From: Phycisphaerales bacterium
GTDB taxonomy: Bacteria > Planctomycetota > Phycisphaerae > Sedimentisphaerales > Anaerohalosphaeraceae
NCBI GenBank assembly: GCA_011053245.1
Contig: DRGS01000228.1
Location: 1 to 41,187 of the forward strand
Length of the DNA: 41,187 bases
Direction: 5' to 3'
The position numbers were made by a program, and so were the translations under genes. Shown here one piece after another: positions 26,072-33,883 of the stretch. Position 1 is the stretch's first letter, and each line of letters begins with the position of its first letter. The notes under the pieces are model-generated. The model saw only the letters and a program-made list of their open reading frames with translations, was not told the origin of the DNA and ran no database searches.

Positions 26072-26518
26072 GTAAACTTTAGGTTTTTTAAAATTTTTTT
26101 TGCTCTACTATATGTTGTGTATTGCCCAATCTGCCCATATTTCCATATTTTGTTAAGTTAGCTGGCAAATCAGGGCTTATAGTTAAGCCTGTTTCACTAC
26201 TGAAAGGGCGGTTTTCGACGAAATGAACGTAAAATTCGGCTATTACAGCACTTAAGGATGCTTGAGCATTTTTTAAAGTTATCTGGCCCGACAGGACGAT
26301 ACCAGTATTGTAAGCAAGGTAAAAACATTATCGCAACTTCGATGGCATACAACATGTAGTGGTTGCCGATAATAACGCAATAAAATTTAATTACAAAGCC
26401 AAACTCCTCATAAGGATTTGAGGGAATTTCGTTAGCGGTTGTTTGAACCACAGACATCGCAGGGCGTAGGGCAAGATAATGGACTTCTTGCCGATCGCTT
26501 GCAAGAGACAGGTGAAAT
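26072..26518. other. intergenic region between divergent padR and the FlgM-like gene
   Basis: About 450 bases with no credible gene. The only signal of note is TAAAGTTA (26274-26281) with GACGATAC (26295-26302), which resembles a sigma-28 promoter but with 13 rather than 11 bases between the elements. Confidence 0.35.
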
Positions 26519-26812
26519 ATGAAGACATCAGATTTTAATTTGCAAAGCCACGCAGAATCCACCGTCGTACCGCTTGACATCGCAAACCGATTTGCGAGTA
26601 TGGAACAGGAACCCGGCGACGATGAGCTGCTCGAATGCATCAGTTCCACGCCCGTCGGTAAACTGCTGCGAATGATCAGCACATTACCGGAGATCCGCCA
26701 GGAAAAGGTATGCAGCGCACGTATGCAGATCGCAAACGGCGACTACGACCTCGGGCCAAATCTCGACGAGGCACTTGACAGGGTACTTGAGGAATTCATA
26801 GCCGAAGGATAA
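26519..26812 (+). CDS. FlgM-like anti-sigma factor
   Basis: 97 residues, acidic, no signal sequence. The C-terminal 40 residues match the FlgM sigma-28-binding region: EIRQEKVCSARMQIANGDYD, then an amphipathic helix EALDRVLEEFIAEG. The FlgM pattern of R-x-EKV, IANG-x-Y and a final helix is clear, while the first half is unrelated to E. coli FlgM. FlgM binds the flagellar sigma factor FliA and is exported when the hook is finished. AGGTGA stands upstream of ATG 26519. No flagellar gene is in the window, so it is a lone copy, and another sigma partner is possible. Confidence 0.72.
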   Translation: MKTSDFNLQSHAESTVVPLDIANRFASMEQEPGDDELLECISSTPVGKLLRMISTLPEIRQEKVCSARMQIANGDYDLGPNLDEALDRVLEEFIAEG

Positions 26813-26991
26813 TATAAGAAAGGCGATGCCTGCTGGAGGAAGTATTTACGCACGACCGGCGATTGCAGAACTCACGATAGAACTAAGTCCACGCCACAGC
26901 GATTGCCGCTGGTCGGTGCGTCTCTCAGGCTCGCAATAACAATTCATCACAACGTCATACCGGGGCCGGTTATTCGGCCACGCAGCTTCTT

Positions 26992-27426
26992 TTAGGCCCC
27001 GGGGACCTCGTAATCGTCAACATCCAGCTCAACAGGCTTGTAATCGGGATCTTTCGAACGCTCCATCTCTTCCTCGAAGTCCTTAACTACTCTTTCCTGA
27101 ATCATCGTCCGGCACTCAGAATTGATCGGATGCGCAATATCGGCATGTAACTTCATTCTGCCTTTGACATCCGGTTTGGCCCGGTTTTCAGGAAGTGACG
27201 CTCCGCAATTATTGCAGAACTTGGCTCGGAGATGATTCTTCCCACCGCAATCACCGCAGTGGTCGCTCATCTTGCGTGAGGGCATAGCAACAAACAAGCC
27301 GCTTGTGCCCTCGATCACTTTGATATCCCTGACAACAAATGCGTTATCGAGAGTGATCGAGCAGAATCCCTTCAGTCTGTCATCCTTGTTGGCGATTAAC
27401 TTTACTCTTACTTCACTGATTTCCAT
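26992..27426 (-). CDS. spoVG: SpoVG family regulator with inserted zinc ribbon
   Basis: 144 residues. The SpoVG fold is split in two. The N-terminal part is MEISEVRVKL, with DNAFVVRDIKVIEG and GLFVAMPSRK. The C-terminal part is ADIAHPINSECRTMIQERVV. SpoVG normally runs straight from MPSRK to DIAHPI with about ten residues between. Here about 40 residues intervene, carrying Cys57-x-x-Cys60 and Cys71-x-x-Cys74 in the form of a rubredoxin-like zinc ribbon (KFCNNCGASL). SpoVG is a broadly conserved DNA/RNA-binding regulator. The gene lies 22 bases after ispE on the same strand, with GAGG before the ATG; ispE and spoVG are also near neighbours in Bacillus. The function of the ribbon is unknown. 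Confidence 0.88.
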   Translation of the reverse strand: MEISEVRVKLIANKDDRLKGFCSITLDNAFVVRDIKVIEGTSGLFVAMPSRKMSDHCGDCGGKNHLRAKFCNNCGASLPENRAKPDVKGRMKLHADIAHPINSECRTMIQERVVKDFEEEMERSKDPDYKPVELDVDDYEVPGA

Positions 27427-27448
27427 TTTACTTGCCTCATGTAAAACC

Positions 27449-28339
27449 TTACCACCTATTGTTGCTTACTATCATACTATCGCAACCGACTTTGTCCTTT
27501 AAAATCGACTGATAATATTCAACATCAGTTTCACCGGCATCAGCACAAATGCAATACATAGTCGACCCGCTGCCGCTAAGGCAGACACTGTCAAACACGC
27601 CGCCAAGCGACCTAATGCGGTCCCTAAGGCCAGCCAACTCTTCATGCAACTGAAAACAGCTTCTTTCGAGCATATTGGCGCATACACCCGTCAGTAAATC
27701 AAACTTATTTTTTTCAATAAGCCCCTCAATTTGCTTTTTAAGGGCCTGGTATTCACTCTCCTCGTAAACATAATTCTTATAAACCATTTTAGTGGAAACA
27801 CTTACGTTTGGCAAGACTAAAATGGCCCGAAATGAAAATTTTTCTTTAATTTCACAAATTTTTTCACCCCGACCCCGGCAAATTGCAAGTGGCCCGCCTA
27901 AAAAGAAGGGAATATCACTTCCAAGGAGACCAGCTATATCCACAAGCAGGTCTATATTAACGCCCAATCCGGCGAACTCATTAAGGCCTAAAAGCGCTGC
28001 TGCCGCGTCGCTGCTGCCCCCTCCCAATCCGCTGCCTATGGGAATATTTTTTGTAAGGGTGATTTTCACATTCCCTACACCGCCTACGGACTTACTTAGC
28101 ATCCTGTAAGCCTTGCAAACGAGGTTGTCCTCATCGGCGGCAACTTCATATTTGCCCCGGCATACAAGTTCGATACCCTCTTTGCTGCCCGTTTCAAACA
28201 AAAGTTCGTCGCACAGGTCGATCTTGCTCACGACCGTATCGATCTCATGGAACCCGTCGTCGCGTTTGCCCGCTATCAGCAGTGACAGATTGATCTTCGC
28301 CGGAGCCCTTACAAGCAGCCGGTCGCCAACTTTACTCAT
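27449..28339 (-). CDS. ispE: 4-diphosphocytidyl-2-C-methyl-D-erythritol kinase
   Basis: About 296 residues from ATG 28339; an in-frame ATG at 28396 would add 19 residues, but family members usually start about ten residues before PAKINL, so 28339 is preferred. Neither start has a good Shine-Dalgarno. GHMP kinase fold: APAKINLSL with the conserved lysine, and the ATP loop PIGSGLGGGSSDAAAAL with the catalytic aspartate. Late in the protein, SGSGSTMYCI is the third GHMP motif. The enzyme phosphorylates CDP-methylerythritol in the non-mevalonate isoprenoid pathway, in the cytoplasm. It is transcribed together with spoVG and divergently from the YqaA-like gene. Confidence 0.93.
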   Translation of the reverse strand: MSKVGDRLLVRAPAKINLSLLIAGKRDDGFHEIDTVVSKIDLCDELLFETGSKEGIELVCRGKYEVAADEDNLVCKAYRMLSKSVGGVGNVKITLTKNIPIGSGLGGGSSDAAAALLGLNEFAGLGVNIDLLVDIAGLLGSDIPFFLGGPLAICRGRGEKICEIKEKFSFRAILVLPNVSVSTKMVYKNYVYEESEYQALKKQIEGLIEKNKFDLLTGVCANMLERSCFQLHEELAGLRDRIRSLGGVFDSVCLSGSGSTMYCICADAGETDVEYYQSILKDKVGCDSMIVSNNRW

Positions 28340-28468
28340 CTGTTCTGCCACAACTGCCCTTTCAAAAAATAAATCCCGATAGCCGCTTCTTGACATTATA
28401 CATTTTTGTCGATAAGATTCACATAATTATTTTTCCGCAAGGTTTTACAATCGAAAAGGACATGCTTA

Positions 28469-29104
28469 ATGGAAAATACGGAAAATCAGAATGTAGCATG
28501 GTGGCATCTTCATCGCCGTCTCTACGATTGGGTCATACATTTCGCCAATACCAGGCACGGCACAACGGCCCTGTTTTGCCTGAGTTTTGCCGAGTCCAGC
28601 TTCTTTCCCATACCGCCCGATGTCCTGCTTGCCCCTTTGACCATAGGAGCCCCGAAGAAATGGCTCCGCTTTGCATTGGCGTGTTCGATCGCTTCGGTCC
28701 TCGGAGGGGTGTTCGGCTATGGGATCGGAATGTTCCTCTGGGATCATATCGCCGAGTGGGTATTTGCCAATCTTGCATGGCTGAAGCTTACACCTGAGAA
28801 CTTTGCGAAATTCGAGGATTGGTACGACCAATATGACTTCTGGATAGTATCCGTCTGCGGTTTTACGCCTCTGCCATACAAGGTCTGCACGATCTCAGCG
28901 GGTATCGCACGGATCAGTTTCGCGGGTTTTTTGATAGCTTCGACACTTAGCAGATCCGCAAGATTCTTTCTTGTCGCCGGCCTCTTCGGATGGAAGGGTG
29001 AAAAAATACGGCCTTTCATAGAAAAATACTTTAACTGGCTATCGCTTCTGTTTATAATACTGTTGATAGGCGGCTTTGTATTGATAGATTTAATTCACAA
29101 ATAG
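28469..29104 (+). CDS. YqaA/DedA-type (SNARE-associated/VTT) membrane protein
   Basis: 211 residues with several hydrophobic helices. The FAESSFFPIPPDVLLAPL segment near the N-terminus is the conserved re-entrant region of the DedA/VTT family, and the GFTPLPYKVCTISAGIARIS stretch is typical of the YqaA branch. These inner-membrane proteins are linked to lipid or undecaprenyl-phosphate transport in other bacteria; the substrate here is not known. AAAGGA precedes ATG 28469. It begins a run of plus-strand genes with short gaps (17 bases to AMMECR1). Confidence 0.87.
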   Translation: MENTENQNVAWWHLHRRLYDWVIHFANTRHGTTALFCLSFAESSFFPIPPDVLLAPLTIGAPKKWLRFALACSIASVLGGVFGYGIGMFLWDHIAEWVFANLAWLKLTPENFAKFEDWYDQYDFWIVSVCGFTPLPYKVCTISAGIARISFAGFLIASTLSRSARFFLVAGLFGWKGEKIRPFIEKYFNWLSLLFIILLIGGFVLIDLIHK

Positions 29105-29120
29105 CACCCTTACAATTGGT

Positions 29121-29687
29121 ATGCTTATGACGCCAAAACAACAACAAATGGTATTAGAGATCGTCCGTGACAGCGTCCGCGCTGCGGTCAACAAATGGGC
29201 CGTTCCATCATCTGTCTGCGACGATGGCGCGCTGAACGCCAAATGCGGCTGCTTCGTAACGCTGAAAAAGTTTGGTGCACTCAGAGGATGTATCGGCCAG
29301 TTCACTTCGGGCAAACCTCTGGCGAAATTAGTTTCTGAAATGGCGGTCGCAGCTACGACAGACGATCCCAGATTTCTGAGCGATCCGATCACACCCGATG
29401 AGTTGGATCAACTCAACATTGAAATATCCATCCTCTCGCCGCTGAAGAAAACCGAAAATCCATTAGCTCTGCGGCTCGGTATCGATGGTATTTACATAGC
29501 CAAAGATCACAAATCCGGCTGTTTCCTGCCGCAGGTCGCTATCGAAACCGGCTGGACCGAAGAGCAGTTCCTTACCAACTGTTGTCTCCAAAAGGCCCAT
29601 CTGTCCGCAGGCGCATGGCAGGAACCGGACACCGACGTGTACTTCTTCACTGCCGAATGCTTCAGTGATAATTTTTCCGATATCTAA
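29121..29687 (+). CDS. AMMECR1 domain protein
   Basis: 188 residues, or 186 if ATG 29127 is used. The family signature LRGCIGQF is present, preceded by CGCFVTLKKFG, and later come SDPITPDELDQLNIEISILSPL and GIYIAKDHKSGCFLPQVA. AMMECR1 proteins are found in all domains of life. In bacteria they often accompany the MEMO1 and radical SAM proteins of the AmmeMemoRadiSam group, but those partners are not in this window. The enzymatic role is not established. No strong Shine-Dalgarno precedes the start; coupling to the upstream gene is likely. Confidence 0.9.
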   Translation: MLMTPKQQQMVLEIVRDSVRAAVNKWAVPSSVCDDGALNAKCGCFVTLKKFGALRGCIGQFTSGKPLAKLVSEMAVAATTDDPRFLSDPITPDELDQLNIEISILSPLKKTENPLALRLGIDGIYIAKDHKSGCFLPQVAIETGWTEEQFLTNCCLQKAHLSAGAWQEPDTDVYFFTAECFSDNFSDI

Positions 29688-29704
29688 TAATATCTGCATA
29701 ATAT

Positions 29705-30745
29705 ATGACAAGAGTATATCTGATAATTCTATTCGCTGCGGGCATCTTACTATCGGGCTGCGTCGAGTCAAACAATTCCAGGTCCGCAAGCGGCTCTCTT
29801 GCTGCACCGGAAGGTATGAGCGTATACCTGAAAAACCTCCCCGCGGTCAAAGATGCTCGCCCATGGCAAAATGAATACGGCCCCGGAATAATGATCACAA
29901 CCGCCCACTATGAGATTTACACGACCCTGCTCGAACCGCTCATGCTCCGCCAGGCTTCGGCTTTTGTTGAGTCCGCTTACAAAGCCTATCAGGATCAGCT
30001 CCCCGATACTATCGAGACTGAAATAAAATTTGTAGTGTACCTTTTCGCTACTCGCGGGCAGTGGGAAGATTTCACAAAAACTTTCGTCGGACCCCAGTGG
30101 CCGATGTACATGAAGATCAAGAAGGGCGCCTATTACCTCAACGGAGCCTGCGTAACCTACAACATCGGAAGATCGCGGACCTTTAGCGTTCTCGGACACG
30201 AAGGATGGCATCAGTTCAATAGCCGCCATTTCACATACCGGCTGCCAAGCTGGCTTGACGAAGGGATCGCAACGCTCTTCGAGACATACCGCTACGAAAA
30301 GGGATTCTTCTATTTTGAACCGGACAGAAACGGCGGGCGACTTGGCTCGCTGAAACAAACGCTTCAAAAGGGAAAAATGATACCTATAAAGAATCTGATC
30401 TCATTAAATCCAGGGCAGGTCATTAAAGACGCTGACAGCACGCTCGGATTTTACGCCCAGGCATATGCGGTTGTGCGATTCTTGCGCGAAGATGGCTATG
30501 GCAAACGCCTTTCAAAGTACCACAACATGCTCCTCGGAGCCCTCAGGGGCAACTGGCCGCTCAAGCCCGGCGCCCGAAGGATCGCCGCGGACCGCAACAT
30601 ACCCATGACCGCCGCTTTTAACACCTATGTCTCACAGCAGATATTCCCGCTTTATATCGATGAAGACTTATCCCTGCTCGACGAAGAATACAGAGACTTC
30701 TGCAGAAGGATCGTTTACCATGTCAGGTTGCGGGGCAGCAAATGA
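29705..30745 (+). CDS. lipoprotein with HExxH metallopeptidase motif
   Basis: 346 residues. The lipoprotein signal ends in LLSGC with Cys19 as the acylation site. The motif GHEGWHQF (His165, Glu166, His169) is a zinc-binding HExxH, followed 19 residues later by LDEGIATLFE, which can supply the third ligand as in gluzincin-type (MA clan) peptidases. The region matches DUF1570-like planctomycete proteins in style. It is anchored in the membrane, facing outward, 17 bases after the AMMECR1 gene. The substrate is unknown and activity is inferred from the motif only. Confidence 0.75.
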   Translation: MTRVYLIILFAAGILLSGCVESNNSRSASGSLAAPEGMSVYLKNLPAVKDARPWQNEYGPGIMITTAHYEIYTTLLEPLMLRQASAFVESAYKAYQDQLPDTIETEIKFVVYLFATRGQWEDFTKTFVGPQWPMYMKIKKGAYYLNGACVTYNIGRSRTFSVLGHEGWHQFNSRHFTYRLPSWLDEGIATLFETYRYEKGFFYFEPDRNGGRLGSLKQTLQKGKMIPIKNLISLNPGQVIKDADSTLGFYAQAYAVVRFLREDGYGKRLSKYHNMLLGALRGNWPLKPGARRIAADRNIPMTAAFNTYVSQQIFPLYIDEDLSLLDEEYRDFCRRIVYHVRLRGSK

Positions 30746-30844
30746 TACCCTTTAGGGTAATAAATTTCCGCGTTGAAAATCATAATGCATTATTGAGAAA
30801 GTACTTACCCACGCATTAAAACGCATTTTTTTAGTAGGATTGGC

Positions 30845-31432
30845 ATGATAAATCAAAACGCTGAAAAATTCATACTTGCCTCGGTCTCGCCGCGCAGAAA
30901 ACTTCTCCTCGACAAAGCAGGTTACCGCTTCGATGTGATCGGCTCCGGTGTTGACGAATCGATCTTCTCTACCGAAGGCGTATCCTCCGAAGAGCACACG
31001 AAACAACTGGCACTTGCAAAGGCAAAAGATGTTGCGCAAAAATACCCAGCCAGGCTGGTCCTCGGAGCAGATACCGTCGTTGATTTTGATGGGACCATTA
31101 TAGGCAAGCCTGACAATGCTACCCATGCCGAAGAGATAACAAGAAAGCTCTTTAGCGCACCGCACAAGGTCATCACCGCCGTTGCGATCCTGCATATCGA
31201 AAAACAGATCGAATTCGTCCAAGCCGTGACGACCGTCGTCTATCCTAAGAAACTTACCGAAGAGCAGATCGCAGAGCATATCAGAAAAGGCGACTGGCAA
31301 GGAAAAGCAGGCGCCTACGGCATCCAGGAAACCGGCGACGAATTCGTCGAGCGGATCGAAGGGTCGTATACCAACGTAATAGGCCTGCCGATGGAACTGG
31401 TAGCAAACTTGATAAAACCCTCCTCCGAATAA
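30845..31432 (+). CDS. maf: Maf-family nucleoside triphosphate pyrophosphatase
   Basis: 195 residues, usual size for the family. Landmarks: ILASVSPRRKLLLDKAG at the N-terminus, VLGADTVVDFDG with the catalytic aspartate, and GKAGAYGIQETG followed by GSYTNVIGLP. Maf proteins hydrolyse non-canonical or pyrimidine nucleoside triphosphates to monophosphates, acting as house-cleaning enzymes in the cytoplasm. The combination of motifs fits the dTTP/UTP-type subfamily (YhdE-like) best. Start ATG 30845 is chosen because the family begins about eight residues before the SVSPRR motif; only a weak Shine-Dalgarno is seen. About 100 bases separate it from the metallopeptidase gene. Confidence 0.92.
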   Translation: MINQNAEKFILASVSPRRKLLLDKAGYRFDVIGSGVDESIFSTEGVSSEEHTKQLALAKAKDVAQKYPARLVLGADTVVDFDGTIIGKPDNATHAEEITRKLFSAPHKVITAVAILHIEKQIEFVQAVTTVVYPKKLTEEQIAEHIRKGDWQGKAGAYGIQETGDEFVERIEGSYTNVIGLPMELVANLIKPSSE

Positions 31433-31484
31433 AATGCTAAAAATGTAATCTGAATCGCAATATTTTTTTATGGAGAATTGCAGA

Positions 31485-32864
31485 ATGTCAAAAAGAAAAT
31501 CTTATGTAATTATTCTAATTTTAGTTTCGTTTATCGTGCTATCCGGCTGTGGTGCCGCTAAAGTACGAAGTAGCAAGAATTATATCATGGAGACCAAGGC
31601 CGAAAAAGATGCCCGCATGCAATGGTGGCGGCAGGCCAGGTTCGGCATGTTCATTCACTGGGGACTATATGCGGTACCCGCTGGTGTCTATGGCGACAGA
31701 GACAACCACGCTGAATGGATATTGACGAAGGCTCAAATACCTGTCCATGAGTATGAGAAGTATGCACAACAGTTTAACCCAATAAAGTTCAATGCGGACC
31801 AGTGGGTGTCGATGGCCAAGGACGCGGGGATGAAATATATTGTTATCACGTCGAAACATCATGACGGGTTTTGTCTATGGAACTCGAAAGTTGGCGATTA
31901 TGACATTATGGACAGAACGCCTTACAAAAAGGATATCTTGAAGGCGCTGTCAAAGGCGTGCAAAAAACACGGAATTAAACTCTGCTTCTATCACTCTATC
32001 ATGGACTGGCATCATACGGACTATCTGCCCCGTAGAAAATGGGAAAAGCGATCGGCAGAGGGCGCCGATATGCAGCGATATATTAAATATATGAAAGCAC
32101 AGCTAAAGGAACTGGTCACAGAATACGATCCGGAACTTTTGTGGTTTGACGGAGAATGGGAAAACACCTGGACTCATGAAGAAGGCGTAAAGTTGTATAA
32201 CTATGTTCGCTCACTGAAGCCAGATATTATTATCAATAACCGTGTTGATAAGGGCCGAAAAGGCATGCAGGGCTTAACCAAGGAAGGTGATTTTGCAGGC
32301 GACTTTGGGACTCCAGAGCAGGAAGTGCCCGCCGGTGGACTATCTGGTATTGACTGGGAGTCGTGTATAACGATGAATGGTCACTGGGGCTATTGTGCAG
32401 CGGATAAGAATTTCAAATCGACTAAATACCTTATTCACCAGCTTATAGAGATCACCTCTAAAGGCGGAAACTATTTGCTGAACATAGGCCCTACGTCGGA
32501 AGGACTTTTCCCACCGGAGAGCGTTGAAAGACTTGCGGAAATGGGCAAGTGGATGAGAGTCAACGGAGAAAGTATTTACGCAACCAAGGCTGGGCCGTTT
32601 AAGTCACTTTCTTGGGGCAAGTGCACACAAAAAGATGGCAAGCTTTATATGCATGTCTTTGATTGGCCAGAGGATGGAAAACTTGTCGTGCCCGGCCTGA
32701 AGAACCATGTCAAAAAGGCATATCTGCTTGGCGTCAAGGCCAGTACGTTAAAAGTAACAAGGGACAAGGAAAATGTCGTCGTTTATGTCCCCGGCAAGAT
32801 GGATTCTGTTGCGACCGTGGTTGTTCTTGAAATTGATGGCCCCCCTAAAGTCGTTAATCGTTAG
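31485..32864 (+). CDS. GH29 alpha-L-fucosidase, lipoprotein
   Basis: 459 residues from ATG 31485. The in-frame ATG at 31470 overlaps GGAGA, which is the Shine-Dalgarno for 31485, so the later start is right. The signal ends in VLSGC, so this is a lipid-anchored enzyme. GH29 hallmarks: WWRQARFGMFIHWGLY, YIVITSKHHDGFCLW, YHSIMDWHH, and LLWFDGEW with the catalytic nucleophile Asp222. The NYLLNIGPTSEGLFPP segment is also typical. Such enzymes release fucose from polysaccharides such as fucoidan or mucin-type glycans, outside the cytoplasm. It has no other carbohydrate enzymes next to it. Confidence 0.93.
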   Translation: MSKRKSYVIILILVSFIVLSGCGAAKVRSSKNYIMETKAEKDARMQWWRQARFGMFIHWGLYAVPAGVYGDRDNHAEWILTKAQIPVHEYEKYAQQFNPIKFNADQWVSMAKDAGMKYIVITSKHHDGFCLWNSKVGDYDIMDRTPYKKDILKALSKACKKHGIKLCFYHSIMDWHHTDYLPRRKWEKRSAEGADMQRYIKYMKAQLKELVTEYDPELLWFDGEWENTWTHEEGVKLYNYVRSLKPDIIINNRVDKGRKGMQGLTKEGDFAGDFGTPEQEVPAGGLSGIDWESCITMNGHWGYCAADKNFKSTKYLIHQLIEITSKGGNYLLNIGPTSEGLFPPESVERLAEMGKWMRVNGESIYATKAGPFKSLSWGKCTQKDGKLYMHVFDWPEDGKLVVPGLKNHVKKAYLLGVKASTLKVTRDKENVVVYVPGKMDSVATVVVLEIDGPPKVVNR

Positions 32865-32937
32865 AAATAAATGGGCCAGGGGTGCTCTGTAGAAAAGCTT
32901 ATATTTTTACACAGCCAACAATAATGCCGGGTTTATC

Positions 32938-32965
32938 CTGACAGATTCGCTTTAGATGCTATGAT
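32938..32965 (+). promoter_or_regulatory. promoter upstream of the tatD fragment
   Basis: CTGACA (32938-32943), 16 bases, TATGAT (32960-32965). The -10 box ends only nine bases before ATG 32975, so the transcript would begin at or next to the start codon and be leaderless. Confidence 0.45.
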
Positions 32966-32974
32966 TTGTCGATT

Positions 32975-33385
32975 ATGGAACTGATCGATACACACGCTCA
33001 CTTTACCTTTCCGGAGTTGCAAGCCGGCGTCACCTCATGGGTAACCGTCGCCACCGAACCGGGCGGACTCGAAAAGGCCATCGATCTCGCCGAAAAATTC
33101 GAAAATATGCACGTCGCACTCGGATACCACACCCACTATGCCAAGGACGTAACCGTTGACGATCTGTCGCAGCTGAAACAATTAGCCGCTTCCGATTCGG
33201 TCGTCGCAGTTGGTGAAACAGGTCTGGATTACCACTACAACTTCTCAAAGCAGGACGCCCAGAAGGACATTTTCCGCGCCCAGTTGAATATCGCCGCAGA
33301 ACTCAAAAAACCCGTCATACTCCACACCCGCAACGCCTTTGATGAGAGCATGGTCATCCTCATAAAAAAAGGCTCCAACTTTTAA
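32975..33385 (+). pseudogene. TatD-family metal-dependent hydrolase, C-terminally truncated
   Basis: 136 residues from ATG 32975 against about 255 for the family. The N-terminal half is intact: IDTHAHF with the two metal-binding histidines, VGETGLDYHYN with the bridging glutamate, and VILHTRNAFDE. It then runs into IKKGSNF and stops. The second half, with the remaining histidine and aspartate ligands, is missing, so activity is not expected. The stop lies inside the inverted repeat that serves as terminator of the convergent cold-shock gene, so the end of tatD was lost by a deletion or rearrangement at that point. It could alternatively be a functional short variant, but the missing ligands argue against it. 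Confidence 0.8.
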
Positions 33386-33402
33386 CGGTCAGAGCCTTCT
33401 TT
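33364..33402 (-). terminator. Rho-independent terminator of the cold-shock gene
   Basis: Minus strand: AAGGCTC (33398-33392), 16-base loop, GAGCCTT (33375-33369), then a run of T (33368-33364). The opposite strand also has a short T run after the stem, so it may work for both directions. Confidence 0.82.
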
Positions 33403-33425
33403 TCTTCACTTCATAAATGAAATTT

Positions 33426-33629
33426 TTAGCCTGCTTTTACTTCCAAAGCCTCAGGGCCCTTCTTGCCCTCGGCGGATTCAAAATCCACCTTCTGGCCATC
33501 ATTGAGCGTACGGAAACCTTCCGTCGCGATGTTCGAGTAATGGACAAACAAATCGTCTCCACCGTCATCAGGAGTGATAAATCCAAAACCCTTTTTCTCA
33601 TTGAACCACTTTACTGTACCTGTTGCCAC
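33426..33629 (-). CDS. cold-shock domain protein
   Basis: 67 residues from GTG 33629, with AGGAG at good distance; the longer frame upstream is leader RNA. Classical cold-shock domain: [16 protein letters not shown] (RNP1 KGFGFI) and DLFVHYSNI (RNP2-like), then [26 protein letters not shown]. These proteins bind single-stranded RNA and DNA and act as RNA chaperones. The gene has its own consensus-like promoter, a leader of about 100 bases with a G/C hairpin, and a strong terminator, so it is a single-gene unit, convergent with the tatD fragment. Confidence 0.96.
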   Translation of the reverse strand: MATGTVKWFNEKKGFGFITPDDGGDDLFVHYSNIATEGFRTLNDGQKVDFESAEGKKGPEALEVKAG

Positions 33630-33693
33630 GCGATCTTCTCCTCGGCCAACTCTCGGCCTGCTACTAAACATCCCTCGCCACACTTCAGGACAA

Positions 33694-33762
33694 GCCCCTC
33701 GAGGGCAGGGGCCTTTCCTCTCCTATTATGCAAATTAAACCATACGCCCGGCAAGTTGTCAA
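33694..33762 (-). promoter_or_regulatory. cold-shock gene promoter and leader hairpin
   Basis: TTGACA (33762-33757), 17 bases, TTTAAT (33739-33734) on the minus strand. The leader of roughly 98 bases contains a hairpin, GCCCCT/AGGGGC, at 33712-33694 with a seven-base loop. Long structured leaders are typical of cold-shock genes and can act in temperature-dependent translation. Confidence 0.68.
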
Positions 33763-33794
33763 TGAAATTCTCCTGACTCCAGAATTTTTACCCG

Positions 33795-33820
33795 AAAAAT
33801 CAATAAATACCCTGATTTTT
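33795..33820 (-). terminator. possible weak terminator after the DapA/NanA-family gene
   Basis: AAAATCA (33820 side) and TGATTTTT (33795 side) form an A/T-rich stem with a T run on the minus strand. The stem is weak and overlaps the region upstream of the cold-shock promoter. Confidence 0.3.
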
Positions 33821-33883
33821 CTTTCCAATAACACCTTATTGAAACCGTGATTTGTCGTATAGCTTTTACTGCCCAATAAACCG

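Noticed and set aside
26938..26985. GGCCG/CGGCC hairpin downstream of spoVG
   Set aside because: Good small stem but no T tract after it, so not called as a Rho-independent terminator.
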